A stretch of 64,000 nt of DNA from JALOLV01 sp046295175 (GCA_046295175.1 JBKBNY010000005.1:355809-419808), one strand, 5' to 3'; numbered from the stretch's first letter, positions 50,790-60,441 are shown. Program-made: numbers and translations. The notes: a model not told the origin generated them from the sequence alone.

Positions 50790-50948
50790 CTAAACTTTTT
50801 TGAGTTTAGCTTTTCGATAGGCTTCTTCAAGTTTGTTGTGCATTTCCAATTGTTCGGGCGAACGCTCAACAAACTTGATTTTTTCAGCTAAAGAATCATC
50901 CCTAATGATTGTGGCTGATTGATAAAGTTCTTTTAAGCTCTTTTTCAT
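50790..50948 (-). CDS. Small 52-aa protein paired with a DUF6934 gene
   Basis: A short frame from ATG at 50948, starting MKKSLKELYQSATIIRDDSL and ending EEAYRKAKLKKV; charged and helical. It overlaps the end of the DUF6934 gene by 4 bp (ATGA), which supports it being real and coupled. No family recognised; the two-gene arrangement resembles toxin-antitoxin or accessory pairs. Its 3' end lies directly against the convergent esterase stop. Confidence 0.6.
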   Translation of the reverse strand: MKKSLKELYQSATIIRDDSLAEKIKFVERSPEQLEMHNKLEEAYRKAKLKKV

Positions 50949-51391
50949 AATTGTTTCTTTGAAATATTAAAAGAAAAGTAGTCTTTATTCGGAATGAATT
51001 TTTCTGTTTCGTTATCGTAAGTTATGCCAAATACCTCGAAATCACTATTATTTTCATCATATATTTTAGCAATTATGGCTCTATAAACACGATTCCGAGC
51101 ATGTGAGCTACCCATGAACGAAACAGTTTTTTGTGGATATAGTTCCAGAAACCGATATATAGTTACGATAACGGTATTTATAATTATTGGAAAGTCTTTG
51201 TTATCACTTACGACGGTAACATTAAGTTTATTATCAATTAAATCGCCAAATGCTAATTCGACAACATTTGTATCAAATTTTGATTCATAATAACCAACAG
51301 CTTTTCTAATAACTTTTGTTTCACTAATGCTATCAAATTCGTACCAATAGCAATCTGGTGATTCTCTGAGTGGATAAGTTGGTTTTTCCAT
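50945..51391 (-). CDS. DUF6934 family protein
   Basis: About 148 aa from the ATG at 51391. The pattern NVVELAFGD, then a polar segment, NTVIVTIYRFLELYPQKTV and FMGSSHARNRVYRAIIAKI is what I associate with the DUF6934 family of Bacteroidota: a short intracellular protein of unknown function, often in several genomic copies. It is divergent from the TIM-barrel isomerase gene (27 bp between starts) and overlaps a 52-aa gene. It interrupts the plus-strand esterase locus and looks like an inserted cassette. Confidence 0.65.
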   Translation of the reverse strand: MEKPTYPLRESPDCYWYEFDSISETKVIRKAVGYYESKFDTNVVELAFGDLIDNKLNVTVVSDNKDFPIIINTVIVTIYRFLELYPQKTVSFMGSSHARNRVYRAIIAKIYDENNSDFEVFGITYDNETEKFIPNKDYFSFNISKKQL

Positions 51392-51417
51392 AAACAAAAA
51401 TAACAATATTTTCTTTT

Positions 51418-52380
51418 ATGACAACAAGACGAGAATTTCTAAAAAATACATCATTAGCAGCGGTAGCAGTGGCCGTTTCGCCTATGGCAGAAGTAATGGC
51501 AACCTTGAAAAAAGAGAATAAATTGGGTATTCAATTATTTTCTATTCCGAAAATGCTCTCTGAGGATTTTATGGCTGGAATTATGATGCTACAATCGCAA
51601 GGATATAAAGAATTAGAACTCTTTGGTCCATTTCCGTTTAGTGCCGAAAAGGCAAAAAAAGGTTGGGAAGCAGCGGGTAAAATGCTTGGCTTTTCGGGCA
51701 GTGGCTACTTCGGAAAATCTGCCCAAGAAGTGAAAAAGATTTTAACAGACCACGGGCTCAGCACACCCGGCACACATACCGACCTCGATACCTTAGAGCA
51801 AAACATGGGTGCATTGGGTGAAGCTGCAAATACAATGGGCTGGAAATACGTTACGCTTCCTGCCATTCCTGACGACCGCCGCAAAACTATTGATGACTAC
51901 AAACGCATAGCAGATGCTTTCAATAAAATTGGTGCAGAAGCTAAGAAACAAGGCATTCGCTTTGGCTACCACAACCACGGATATGGCATAAAACCAGTAG
52001 ATGGGGTACGTCCACTTGAAATCATTTTGAAAAATACTGACCCAAATTTAGTATTCTTTGAAATGGATATTTTCTGGACAACTTGCGGAGGGGCCGACCC
52101 TATTGAGTTATTGGCTAAATATCCGAATCGCTATAAAATGCTTCACATCAAAGATATGAATGAGAAAAAGCAATTTGCTGGCGATGGTGGAGGCATGCAA
52201 GATTGGATGCCGATGTTTCCGTTGATGGCTTCGGCTGGCGATGGCGTACTTGATTTGCAAGGAATCGTCAAAAAAGCAAAAGAAGTGGGCGTTGAGCATT
52301 TCTTTGTTGAGCAAGATATGGTTGCCAACCCACAAGTGGCACTGAAACGTAGTTCAGAGTATTTGTCAAGCAAGATTTGA
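51418..52380 (+). CDS. Tat-exported sugar phosphate isomerase/epimerase-like TIM-barrel protein
   Basis: 320 aa starting with a twin-arginine signal (TTRREFLKNTSLAAVAVAVS). The AP-endonuclease-2/xylose-isomerase-like barrel is shown by LGIQLFSIPKML, QGYKELELFGPF, STPGTHTDLDTL, YHNHGYGIKPVDG, VFFEMDIFWTTCGG, KMLHIKDMNEK and HFFVEQDMV. Conserved His, Glu and Asp could bind a divalent metal. Many Bacteroidota export such proteins in carbohydrate loci; the reaction is unknown. It lies between esterase genes and is followed by a repeat element. Confidence 0.85.
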   Translation: MTTRREFLKNTSLAAVAVAVSPMAEVMATLKKENKLGIQLFSIPKMLSEDFMAGIMMLQSQGYKELELFGPFPFSAEKAKKGWEAAGKMLGFSGSGYFGKSAQEVKKILTDHGLSTPGTHTDLDTLEQNMGALGEAANTMGWKYVTLPAIPDDRRKTIDDYKRIADAFNKIGAEAKKQGIRFGYHNHGYGIKPVDGVRPLEIILKNTDPNLVFFEMDIFWTTCGGADPIELLAKYPNRYKMLHIKDMNEKKQFAGDGGGMQDWMPMFPLMASAGDGVLDLQGIVKKAKEVGVEHFFVEQDMVANPQVALKRSSEYLSSKI

Positions 52381-52388
52381 GAATAACA

Positions 52389-52469
52389 CCTCACCCTAAA
52401 TCCCTCTCCTTTCAGGAGAGGGACTTTTTGACTCCCTTCTCCTTCGAGGAGAAGGGCTGGGGATGAGGT
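52389..52469. repeat. CCTC/GAGG palindromic repeat, full copy
   Basis: CCTCACCCTAAATCCCTCTC, a first hairpin (CTCTCC-TTTCA-GGAGAG), a second (CCTTCTCC-TTCGA-GGAGAAGG) and the end GGGGATGAGGT. It fills most of the gap between the isomerase and the next esterase. Confidence 0.78.
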
Positions 52470-52488
52470 AAAATACCCCATTCACTCT

Positions 52489-53358
52489 ATGAAAACCCTA
52501 CTTACAACTCTCTCTTTTTTGTGTGTTTTGCTATCGGCAAACGCTCAAAAACAAATATTTCTATACGACGGAAAGCCTAAAGGTTCAGAAAATTGGACTT
52601 GGGATGAAGCCGTTTCGGAGAAAAATATGTTCAATAGCAAAGTAGTTTACAACGTTGCTCGTCCTTCAATAACTGCTTATGTTCCCGAAAACCCAAATGG
52701 AACTGCCATTGTAGTTGCTCCTGGTGGTGCTTTTCATACGCTTTCGATTGATAGCGAGGGAATTGACGTAGCCAAATGGTTGAATGCCAGAGGAATCACT
52801 GCATTTGTACTAAAATATCGAGTAGCTCGAAGTTTCACCGACGACCCTGTGAAGGAATTAATGGGCAAAATGCAAAACTTCAAGACATTAGACGAAGAAA
52901 ATGCTCCTATCATTCCATTGGCAACCGAAGATGGCATGAATGCCGTAAAATATGTTCGAGAACACGCCGCTGAATACAAAATCGACCCTAAAAAGATAGG
53001 TTTTATGGGCTTTTCGGCTGGCGGAACACTCACGATGTCGGTGGTTTATAGTGCCGATGATGCTCGCCGCCCAAACTTTGTCGCTCCTATCTATGCCTAC
53101 GAAAATGCGATTATTGGCACTAATATGCCAAAAGAAAAAACACCAATTTTTGTGGCCGTAGCAGCCGATGACCAACTGGGTTTTATGCCTCACAGTATCA
53201 ATATTTTCAAGAAGTGGTTTGATGCCAAACAACCTGCCGAATTGCACATTTATGAAAAAGGTGGACATGGTTTTGGCATGCATAAAACCAATACTTCAAG
53301 CGAAGGTTGGATTGAAAACTTTGGAAATTGGCTAAAAATGCAAGGATATTTGAAATAA
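52489..53358 (+). CDS. Secreted alpha/beta hydrolase, acetylxylan/feruloyl esterase-like
   Basis: 289 aa with a signal peptide (about 1-20, ending SANAQ). Motifs: AIVVAPGGAFHTLSIDSEG (oxyanion region), nucleophile elbow GFMGFSAGGTL, acid region VAVAADDQLGF and His in EKGGHGFGMH. This is the BD-FAE / carbohydrate esterase-like type that removes acetyl or feruloyl groups from polysaccharides; exact bond unknown. Part of the esterase locus; the next carboxylesterase gene starts about 107 bp downstream. Confidence 0.85.
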   Translation: MKTLLTTLSFLCVLLSANAQKQIFLYDGKPKGSENWTWDEAVSEKNMFNSKVVYNVARPSITAYVPENPNGTAIVVAPGGAFHTLSIDSEGIDVAKWLNARGITAFVLKYRVARSFTDDPVKELMGKMQNFKTLDEENAPIIPLATEDGMNAVKYVREHAAEYKIDPKKIGFMGFSAGGTLTMSVVYSADDARRPNFVAPIYAYENAIIGTNMPKEKTPIFVAVAADDQLGFMPHSINIFKKWFDAKQPAELHIYEKGGHGFGMHKTNTSSEGWIENFGNWLKMQGYLK

Positions 53359-53465
53359 TTAAAACTGATGGAATGACTCCAAGTCATTCCATCAATACTT
53401 TTTTGATTCATTCATCATTCGAAAAATTCATAAAAATTTCTATTCATTCTCTAATTATAAACAAA

Positions 53466-55073
53466 ATGAAAAAAATTACGCTTTTTGCGATGATGGCCTT
53501 AGGTATGCTCACATACAGGGCCGATGCACAGCTTCAAACTGGCGAAAATGTTGCCGTTACGAGTACTGATTTAGGAAAAGTTCGAGGCTATGTTCACAAC
53601 GGAATTTACACTTACAAAGGTATTCCGTATGCTGAAGCAAAACGCTTCGAAGCTCCTCAAAAACCAAAAGCTTGGAGCAATGTTCGTAGCTCAATGACTT
53701 ACGGACCCGTTTCCCCGTTAATGACTCCCACAACTTCAGTTCAAGACGAATCTGAATTTGTATTTCATCATGATTGGGGCTTTACGAACGAAAACTGCTT
53801 GGTGCTAAACGTTTGGACCCCTGGCATCAACGATGGTAAAAAACGTCCTGTTTTATTCTGGATTCATGGTGGTGGTTTTGCCGCTGGTTCTTCGCAAGAA
53901 TTACCATCTTATGAAGGCGAAAATTTGGCTAAAAAAGGTGATGTAGTTGTAGTTTCTATCAATCACCGCTTAAATGTTTTGGGCTTTTTAGATTTATCTG
54001 CTTATGGTGATAAGTACAAAAACTCAGCAAATAATAGCGTTTTAGACATGGTTGCGGCCTTGGAATGGGTAAAAACCAATATTTCAAACTTTGGTGGCGA
54101 TGCTGGAAACGTAACAATTTTTGGCCAATCTGGTGGTGGTGCTAAAGTAAATACTTTGATGATGACTCCTGCCGCTAAAGGTTTATTCCACAAAGCTGTC
54201 AATCAAAGTGGAGCTTTTATGAGTAAAATGCTTACAAAAGCCGAGACACAAAGATTAGGTGCAGAAGTTTTGAAAAACTTAAATATTTCGACCGATAAAG
54301 TAGATGAAATCCAGTCGGTTCCTTACGCAACTTTGGTGGCAGCTTCGCAAAAAGCAACTAAAACCATTGGTGACCAATTGAAAGCTGAAGGTAAACAAGT
54401 AGGAAACTTTGGTTTAGGATTTGGTCCAACGTTAGACGGAAATGTTTTACCATATCAATTTGACGACGCTCAGGCGGTTGAACTTTACAAAAATATTCCA
54501 TTGATGATTGGAACCGTTAAAAATGAGTTTATGGCTTCATTAGGTGCAGGTTTGAGCAATGGTTCTTTAGAAAAAGTGACAGAATTTGTCAAAAATCGCT
54601 ACAAAGATAAAGCAGATGCTTATTTGGCGGCTGTAAAAAAGGCGTATCCAAACGACACAAAACCATCGGATTTAATTGATGTTGATTTGATGTTCCGTCG
54701 TGGTGCAGTAAATCAAGCAAAAGCAAAGGCTGCAATTGCGGGTGGTGCACCTACTTACATGTATATGTTTACGTGGCAATCTCCAGTTATGGATGGAAAA
54801 TACAAAGCTATTCACTGTATTGAAATCCCGTTTGTATTCAATAACATTGCTCGTTGTGAAGAAATGACAGGTGGCACAAAGGAGGCTTATGCACTTGCCG
54901 ATAAAGTTAGCCAAGCATGGATAAATTTCGCAAAAACGGGTAATCCAAGCCATGCAGGCTTACCAAAATGGGAACCTTATACCGTAGAAAAAGGAGCAAC
55001 CATGATGTTCGATAACAAATGTACTATCAGCAATCATCACGATGCTGAATTATTGAAAGTTACGGAGCAGTAG
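53466..55073 (+). CDS. Secreted type-B carboxylesterase, second paralogue
   Basis: About 535 aa from the ATG at 53466, which gives a signal peptide (MKKITLFAMMALGMLTYRAD). Motifs: GKVRGYVHNGIYTYKGIPYA, NCLVLNVWTPG, oxyanion WIHGGGFAAG, nucleophile elbow IFGQSGGGAKV and His region AIHCIEIPFVFNN. The same fold as the esterases at 49157 and 55249, but the nucleophile word is GQSGG rather than GESAG, and the PPVGE segment near the N-terminus is missing, so its substrate may differ. Confidence 0.88.
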   Translation: MKKITLFAMMALGMLTYRADAQLQTGENVAVTSTDLGKVRGYVHNGIYTYKGIPYAEAKRFEAPQKPKAWSNVRSSMTYGPVSPLMTPTTSVQDESEFVFHHDWGFTNENCLVLNVWTPGINDGKKRPVLFWIHGGGFAAGSSQELPSYEGENLAKKGDVVVVSINHRLNVLGFLDLSAYGDKYKNSANNSVLDMVAALEWVKTNISNFGGDAGNVTIFGQSGGGAKVNTLMMTPAAKGLFHKAVNQSGAFMSKMLTKAETQRLGAEVLKNLNISTDKVDEIQSVPYATLVAASQKATKTIGDQLKAEGKQVGNFGLGFGPTLDGNVLPYQFDDAQAVELYKNIPLMIGTVKNEFMASLGAGLSNGSLEKVTEFVKNRYKDKADAYLAAVKKAYPNDTKPSDLIDVDLMFRRGAVNQAKAKAAIAGGAPTYMYMFTWQSPVMDGKYKAIHCIEIPFVFNNIARCEEMTGGTKEAYALADKVSQAWINFAKTGNPSHAGLPKWEPYTVEKGATMMFDNKCTISNHHDAELLKVTEQ

Positions 55074-55078
55074 TCTTT

Positions 55079-55133
55079 TTTCACCGCAGATTTCGCCGAT
55101 TATAATCGCTGAAATTCGCTGATAATAATCTAT
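55079..55133. repeat. Short CGCTGAT-type repeat fragment
   Basis: TTTCACCGCAGATTTCGCCG, AATCGCTGAAATTCGCTGAT: the same words as in the intergenic stretches at 4.4 and 62.1 kb. Confidence 0.35.
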
Positions 55134-55182
55134 TGAAAGCTGTTTTTTTAACTTTAATAAGTATCTTTTGAATTATTCCCAC

Positions 55183-55232
55183 AAAGCGAGTATTATTATC
55201 TAAAATTCAGAGAAATAATACTCGCTTTATTC
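55183..55232 (+). terminator. Strong hairpin between two esterase genes
   Basis: AAAGCGAGTATTATT and AATAATACTCGCTTT make a perfect 15-bp stem followed by ATTCTATA. It ends about 20 bp before the next start codon, so it may separate transcripts or act as an attenuator. The T-run is short. Confidence 0.5.
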
Positions 55233-55248
55233 TATAAATGATTCGCTC

Positions 55249-56766
55249 ATGAAAAAACTACTTTTTCTCTCATTAATTTCACTTACAACCTTTGCACAAA
55301 CCATTGTTCAGACATCCAATGGTAAAGTTGAAGGTTACGCCAAGGAAAACTTACGAATCTTTAAAGGAATTCCGTTTGCGGCTCCGCCAGTGGGTGAATT
55401 GCGTTGGAAAGCTCCTCAAGCAGTTAAAAATTGGAGTGACGTAAAAAGATGTACTGAGTTTTCGGCAAGCCCGATGCAGAACAAACCTCAGCCTTTTTCA
55501 TGCTGGACAGAGGAATTTATTGCCAAACCCGAACCCTTGAGCGAAGATTGTTTATACCTAAATGTTTGGACAACCGCAAAATCTGCCAAAGAAAAACAAC
55601 CCGTAATGGTCTGGATTTATGGCGGTGGATTGAACAGCGGTTCGGCCAATTGTGATATTTATGATGGTGAAGAACTGTCGAAAAAAGGAGTTGTTTTCGT
55701 AAGCATTAATTACCGTGTGGGCGTTTTAGGCTTCATGGCACACCCCGAATTGAGTAAAGAATCTGGCTATAATGCTTCAGGAAACTATGGTTTTCTTGAC
55801 CAAATAGCCGCTTTGAAGTGGGTACAAAAAAATATTGCTTCGTTCGGTGGCGACCCATCTAATGTAACAATCTTAGGCCAATCAGCAGGTGCGTTTAGCG
55901 TCAATGCCATGATTGCATCGCCACTGGCAAAAGGACTTTTTCATAAAGCTATCCCTCAAAGCGGTGGACTTTTATCGAGAATGCTGAGTCAAGATTTAGC
56001 AAATGCTGAAAAACAAGGCACAAAATTCATGGAATTGGCAAAAGCAAGCTCAATTGCAGATTTACGTAAACTTTCAGCCGAAGAAATTCAAAAATTAAGC
56101 AATAATCAAGCTGCTGGAAGATTTGGCGTAACGATGGATGGATACGTTTTACCAACCAACATCATGGAACATTTCCAAAACGGAAAACACAATCAAGTAC
56201 CAATCATGACAGGTTGGGTTACGGGCGATGGCGGCTTGATGGGGCCTCCAAAAACCAATGTAGAAGATTATAAAAAAGAGGCTCAAACCAAATATGGAGC
56301 TAAAGCAGATGAGTTTCTAAGCATCTTCCCTGCTACGACCGACGAGCAAGCAAAAGAAGCAAAATTGAAACAAGGTTTGCTGGGTTTTGCCGGAATGCCT
56401 TCGCACTTATTGGCTGTTTATTCAAATAAACCTGCCTATTTGTATCAGTTTAGTCATGTTCCGCCCGATAAACCAAACTTTCCAAATTATGGTGCTTTTC
56501 ATACCTCAGAAGTGCCTTACGCTTTGCACACACTACATACTTGGCAACGCCCGTGGCAAGCACTTGATAAAGAAATCGAAAATACGATGTCGAGTTATTG
56601 GGTAAATTTTGCCAAAACAGGAAATCCAAATGCTGCAGGTTTGCCCGAATGGAAAAAGTATGATAAACAAGCGGGGAATATTTTAGAATTCGGTGATAAA
56701 ACCGTTTCAAAAGCAGGATTATTTAAGAAAGAATTTGATTTTTTGGAGGTAAATATGGTGAAATGA
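55249..56766 (+). CDS. Secreted type-B carboxylesterase, third paralogue
   Basis: 505 aa with a signal peptide (about 1-16, ending TFAQ). Motifs: RIFKGIPFAAPPVGELRWKA, EDCLYLNVWTTA, oxyanion WIYGGGLNSG, nucleophile elbow ILGQSAGAFSV and His region GAFHTSEVPYALHTL. Closest in this window to the 49157 paralogue by the PPVGELRWKAP stretch. It is followed by a 28-bp palindromic repeat and then the TonB-dependent receptor. Confidence 0.9.
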   Translation: MKKLLFLSLISLTTFAQTIVQTSNGKVEGYAKENLRIFKGIPFAAPPVGELRWKAPQAVKNWSDVKRCTEFSASPMQNKPQPFSCWTEEFIAKPEPLSEDCLYLNVWTTAKSAKEKQPVMVWIYGGGLNSGSANCDIYDGEELSKKGVVFVSINYRVGVLGFMAHPELSKESGYNASGNYGFLDQIAALKWVQKNIASFGGDPSNVTILGQSAGAFSVNAMIASPLAKGLFHKAIPQSGGLLSRMLSQDLANAEKQGTKFMELAKASSIADLRKLSAEEIQKLSNNQAAGRFGVTMDGYVLPTNIMEHFQNGKHNQVPIMTGWVTGDGGLMGPPKTNVEDYKKEAQTKYGAKADEFLSIFPATTDEQAKEAKLKQGLLGFAGMPSHLLAVYSNKPAYLYQFSHVPPDKPNFPNYGAFHTSEVPYALHTLHTWQRPWQALDKEIENTMSSYWVNFAKTGNPNAAGLPEWKKYDKQAGNILEFGDKTVSKAGLFKKEFDFLEVNMVK

Positions 56767-56779
56767 AAGACGTATCGCC

Positions 56780-56807
56780 GTAGAGACGTTGCATGCAACG
56801 TCTCTAC
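56780..56807. repeat. 28-bp perfect palindrome, GTTGCA subtype
   Basis: GTAGAGACGTTGCA followed by its exact reverse complement. A relative of the palindromes at 59301, 60386 and 63523. Confidence 0.85.
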
Positions 56808-56871
56808 AATTAAAAATAAAAACAGAAAAATTTTTGGTCAATTTTACCATATAAATTAATCAGAAAAACTA

Positions 56872-59286
56872 ATGACCAAAAGAAAACTATTACTTGGCTT
56901 GAGCCTATTGATGTGCATTTCAACGTTTGCTTTCGGACAAGGAAATGTGACAATTTCTGGTACTATCAAAGATAAAAAAACTAAAACTGCCTTAGCTTTT
57001 GTGAGTGTGGTGCTGAAAACCGAAAAAGATAACGCATTCATTGCTGGCACGGTTAGCAACGAAGAAGGCCGCTTTTCGATTGGCGGTATCAAAAGTGGTA
57101 GCTATAATTTAGAGTATTCATCGGTTGGATATATTAAAAATAAACAAGCAGTTTATGTAGGAAGCCTGACACAGTTCTTAGATTTCAATAATTTAGAATT
57201 GGAAGAAGATACTCAAACCCTCAAAGAAGTGAGCGTTACGGCCAAAACCGAACAAATAAGCGAGGTAATGGACAAAAAGACATTCTCATTGACCGATAAT
57301 ATTAGTCAAAGTGGTGGTTCGGTGCTACAAGCCATGCAAAATTTGTCTGGAATTACGGTGCAAGATGGAAAAATTCAGCTTCGAGGAAACGATAAAATTG
57401 CGGTTTTGATTGATGGAAAACAAACGGCTTTGACAGGTTTTGGCTCGCAAACAGGTTTGGATAATATTCCTGCTTCGGCCATCGAAAAGGTTGAAATCAT
57501 TAATAATCCATCCTCGAAATACGATGCCAATGGTAATGCAGGAATAATCAATATCATTTTCAAAAAGAATAAAAAAGAAGGGTTCAATGGAAAATTTGGT
57601 TTAGCTGGTGGTTTGGGAGCTTTGTGGGTGAGAAAGGAAAACCTTCCAACGATTCGTCCACAATACACGCATACGCCTAAAATCAATCCATCGTTGGCTC
57701 TTAATTATCGCAAAAATAAAGTTAATTACTTCCTGCAATGCGATTATCTCTATACCGAAACACTCAATAAAAATGAGTTTGTGGTAAGAACTTATGATAG
57801 TGGCGAGGTAATTAATCAACAATTAAAACGTAACCGAAATACATATTTTATCACAGCAAAAACTGGTTTTGACTGGAATATTGACGAACAAAATTCGCTA
57901 ACCATTTCGGGACTTTATGGTGGTGAAAAAATCATTGACCGAGGTGATGAGCCTTTTTTTAATAAAAATCTCACTGAAAGATTACGTTTATGGCAGTTTT
58001 TGGAGGACGAACTCAAAACTACCGCAATGGCCACCGCCAATTATGTGCATAAATTCAAAGATGCGGGACATACTCTGAATATTGGCTATAATTATACTTT
58101 TCACCGAGAAAATGAGAAGTACTTTTTTGATAATTTCATGCCAACTTTCACTGGTCGAGATGCCTTCAAATTACTTTCTGATGAGCAAGTACAAGATTTT
58201 ACGGTAGATTATCAGAAACCACTCAAATATGGTCGATTTGAAAGTGGGGTGAAGTTTAGGAAGCGTGATATTCCAACCAATATGCAGTTTTTTCCTGATT
58301 CAAAAAATACAATTATTGATGTAAAAGCAGGCGGTTGGGCAAATTATCGAGAAATTATCCCAGCAGTTTACGGAAACTACATTTATGAAGATAAAAAATA
58401 CGAGGCTGAAATTGGTTTACGCTACGAATATATTAATCTAAAATATGAGGTAAATCCTGACCATCCGACTTATAAAAGTGACGGATATAAGTATTCTCAA
58501 CCTTTTCCGAATGTTCGTTTGGCGTATAAAATCAACGATAACCAAAAAATTTCGGCGTTTTTCAATCGAAGAGTTGATAGACCAAATGAAGTAGATATTA
58601 GAATTTTCCCAAAATACGATGATGCCGAAATCATTAAGGTTGGAAACCCTGCTTTGAGGCCACAATTTACTAATTCGATTGAATTGGGCTATAAAGCCAA
58701 ATGGGATAAAAACACCTTCTATACCGCTCTCTATCACAAAATGGCCGAGGGTACTATCACCCGAATTTCGAGCATCGTACCGAATAGCACCTTGATTTAT
58801 GCCATTTTTCAGAATGCGGGCAAGAGCTATAATTCGGGCGTAGAAATGGTGTTTTCTAAGGAAGTTTCGAGTAAGTTTTCATTCAATTTAAATCTGAATG
58901 CTTACCATAATCAGATAAATGCGTTTTCGGTTTTGAATAAATATCCCGTGCAGAATGTCTTTTCTGCCGAAAAACAAGAGATTTTTTCGGGAAATGTTAA
59001 GCTGAATAGCACTTTGCATTTATCTAATGGTATTGATGGACAAATATCGGTTGCATACCTCGCCCCCGATATTATTCCGCAAGGAAAAATCAATTCCAGA
59101 TTTTCGGTTGATACAGGATTAAAAAAAAGTATTCAATCGGGAAAAGGAGAAGTTTTTATCAACGCCACCGATTTATTTAACACTTTGGTTATCAAGCGAG
59201 AAATTCAAGGTGCTGGCTTTAAATACACCAGCCACGATTACTACGAAACGCAGGTAATCAGAGCAGGATATAACTATAAGTTTTAA
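56872..59286 (+). CDS. TonB-dependent outer-membrane receptor (OMP beta-barrel family)
   Basis: 804 aa. Signal peptide to about residue 23 (ending AFGQ), then a carboxypeptidase-regulatory-like domain (about 25-110, with VTISGTIKDKKTKTALAFVS and SYNLEYSSVGY), a plug domain (about 125-235, GGSVLQAMQNLSGITVQDG, IEKVEIINNPSSKYDANGNA) and a 22-strand-type barrel ending with a terminal Phe (RAGYNYKF). It resembles the outer-membrane-beta-barrel receptors without a SusD partner, and no susD is nearby. It is placed inside the esterase locus, so it probably imports a small product of the extracellular esterases or the sulfatase (inference). Confidence 0.88.
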   Translation: MTKRKLLLGLSLLMCISTFAFGQGNVTISGTIKDKKTKTALAFVSVVLKTEKDNAFIAGTVSNEEGRFSIGGIKSGSYNLEYSSVGYIKNKQAVYVGSLTQFLDFNNLELEEDTQTLKEVSVTAKTEQISEVMDKKTFSLTDNISQSGGSVLQAMQNLSGITVQDGKIQLRGNDKIAVLIDGKQTALTGFGSQTGLDNIPASAIEKVEIINNPSSKYDANGNAGIINIIFKKNKKEGFNGKFGLAGGLGALWVRKENLPTIRPQYTHTPKINPSLALNYRKNKVNYFLQCDYLYTETLNKNEFVVRTYDSGEVINQQLKRNRNTYFITAKTGFDWNIDEQNSLTISGLYGGEKIIDRGDEPFFNKNLTERLRLWQFLEDELKTTAMATANYVHKFKDAGHTLNIGYNYTFHRENEKYFFDNFMPTFTGRDAFKLLSDEQVQDFTVDYQKPLKYGRFESGVKFRKRDIPTNMQFFPDSKNTIIDVKAGGWANYREIIPAVYGNYIYEDKKYEAEIGLRYEYINLKYEVNPDHPTYKSDGYKYSQPFPNVRLAYKINDNQKISAFFNRRVDRPNEVDIRIFPKYDDAEIIKVGNPALRPQFTNSIELGYKAKWDKNTFYTALYHKMAEGTITRISSIVPNSTLIYAIFQNAGKSYNSGVEMVFSKEVSSKFSFNLNLNAYHNQINAFSVLNKYPVQNVFSAEKQEIFSGNVKLNSTLHLSNGIDGQISVAYLAPDIIPQGKINSRFSVDTGLKKSIQSGKGEVFINATDLFNTLVIKREIQGAGFKYTSHDYYETQVIRAGYNYKF

Positions 59287-59300
59287 TAAATCATATTCAA

Positions 59301-59330
59301 TGTAGAAACGTTGTATGCAACGTTTCTACA
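59301..59330. repeat. 30-bp near-perfect palindrome, GTTG subtype
   Basis: TGTAGAAACGTTG, central TATG, and CAACGTTTCTACA. Outer words match the 56780 palindrome with GAAAC for GAGAC. Confidence 0.8.
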
Positions 59331-59348
59331 TTAAAAAATTCATTTTAT

Positions 59349-60362
59349 ATGAAAAAAATTCTATTCTTCATTTTTCATCTATCATTTATATCATTTGCCC
59401 AAACTGGCAAAGTGGTCAGTTTTACGCTTAATTCTAAAGCCTTACAAAATACGGGTGGCGAAGACCCCAATCGTAAAGTTTCGGTTTATCTTCCACCTAA
59501 TTATGATGCTTCAACGCAGCGTTATCCTGTCATTTACTACCTCCATGGATTCATGGGAAAAGACAATATTTTTCCACAAATGCAGAAGATTTTAGATGAA
59601 GGCATTGCTCGCCAGAAAATCAAACCTTTTATTTTCGTACAAGCCGACCATTACACACTTTTTGAAGGAAGTTTTTACTCAAACTCCTCACTAACAGGCA
59701 ATTGGGATGAGTTTGAGAGTAAAGAATTGGTAGAATACATGGATAAAAGCTATCGAACGCTCGCCACTCGTGAAAGTCGAGGCATTGCAGGGCATTCGAT
59801 GGGCGGTTATGGTGCTTTCAAAATCGGTATGCTTCACTCCGAGGTTTTTAGTAGCATTTATGCACTCAGCCCTGGTTTATTGGCAATGGTGAAGGAATTT
59901 GGACCGAATAGCACTTCATTCAAAGAAGTTCAAAACGTAAAAACGGTTGAAGATTTAAAGAAAACTTATTACCCAAAAGTTTTGGTTGCCGTTGGGCGTG
60001 CTTGGTCGCCAAACCCAAATAAGCCACCGTTTTTCTGTGATTTCCCGTTTAGCTACGAAGGCGATAAAATGATTGTCAATCAACCAATTTTAGAAAAATG
60101 GGAGGCGAATATGCCTGTTTATATGGTTGATAAATATGCCGATAATCTCCGCAAAATGACAGCCATAAAATTGGATTGGGGACGAAACGATTCGCCACGT
60201 TTTCCTGTACAAATCGGAATGTTAAGCCAGCGTTTAGAAAACCTCGGTATCAATCATTTCGCCGAAGAATACATCGGTGACCACGGCAACAAAATCTGGA
60301 CAATGGATGGTCGTGTCTTGAACGATTTATTGCCATTTTTTAATGATTATTTGAAATTTTGA
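59349..60362 (+). CDS. Secreted esterase of the esterase D / putative feruloyl esterase type
   Basis: 337 aa with a signal peptide (about 1-18, ending SFAQ). The fold is shown by RKVSVYLPPNYDASTQRYPV, YYLHGFMGKDN, nucleophile elbow RGIAGHSMGGYGAFKIGM and the His in EYIGDHGNKIW. Enzymes of this class (esterase D, XynZ-like feruloyl and Fes-like esterases) hydrolyse aryl or sugar esters outside the cell. Fifth esterase of the locus; follows the receptor gene after a palindromic repeat. Confidence 0.86.
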   Translation: MKKILFFIFHLSFISFAQTGKVVSFTLNSKALQNTGGEDPNRKVSVYLPPNYDASTQRYPVIYYLHGFMGKDNIFPQMQKILDEGIARQKIKPFIFVQADHYTLFEGSFYSNSSLTGNWDEFESKELVEYMDKSYRTLATRESRGIAGHSMGGYGAFKIGMLHSEVFSSIYALSPGLLAMVKEFGPNSTSFKEVQNVKTVEDLKKTYYPKVLVAVGRAWSPNPNKPPFFCDFPFSYEGDKMIVNQPILEKWEANMPVYMVDKYADNLRKMTAIKLDWGRNDSPRFPVQIGMLSQRLENLGINHFAEEYIGDHGNKIWTMDGRVLNDLLPFFNDYLKF

Positions 60363-60385
60363 GTTTATACGAAATTGTCAAAAAC

Positions 60386-60413
60386 GTAGAGACAGGGCAT
60401 GCCCTGTCTCTAC
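60386..60413. repeat. 28-bp perfect palindrome, AGGGCA subtype
   Basis: GTAGAGACAGGGCA followed by its exact reverse complement, identical to the palindrome at 63523. Confidence 0.88.
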
Positions 60414-60441
60414 AGTAAAACCCGATAAAACCTAAAAAACT

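Noticed and set aside
53328..53465. N-terminal extension of the second carboxylesterase
   Set aside because: It would overlap the previous gene and bury the signal peptide; the ATG at 53466 fits export.
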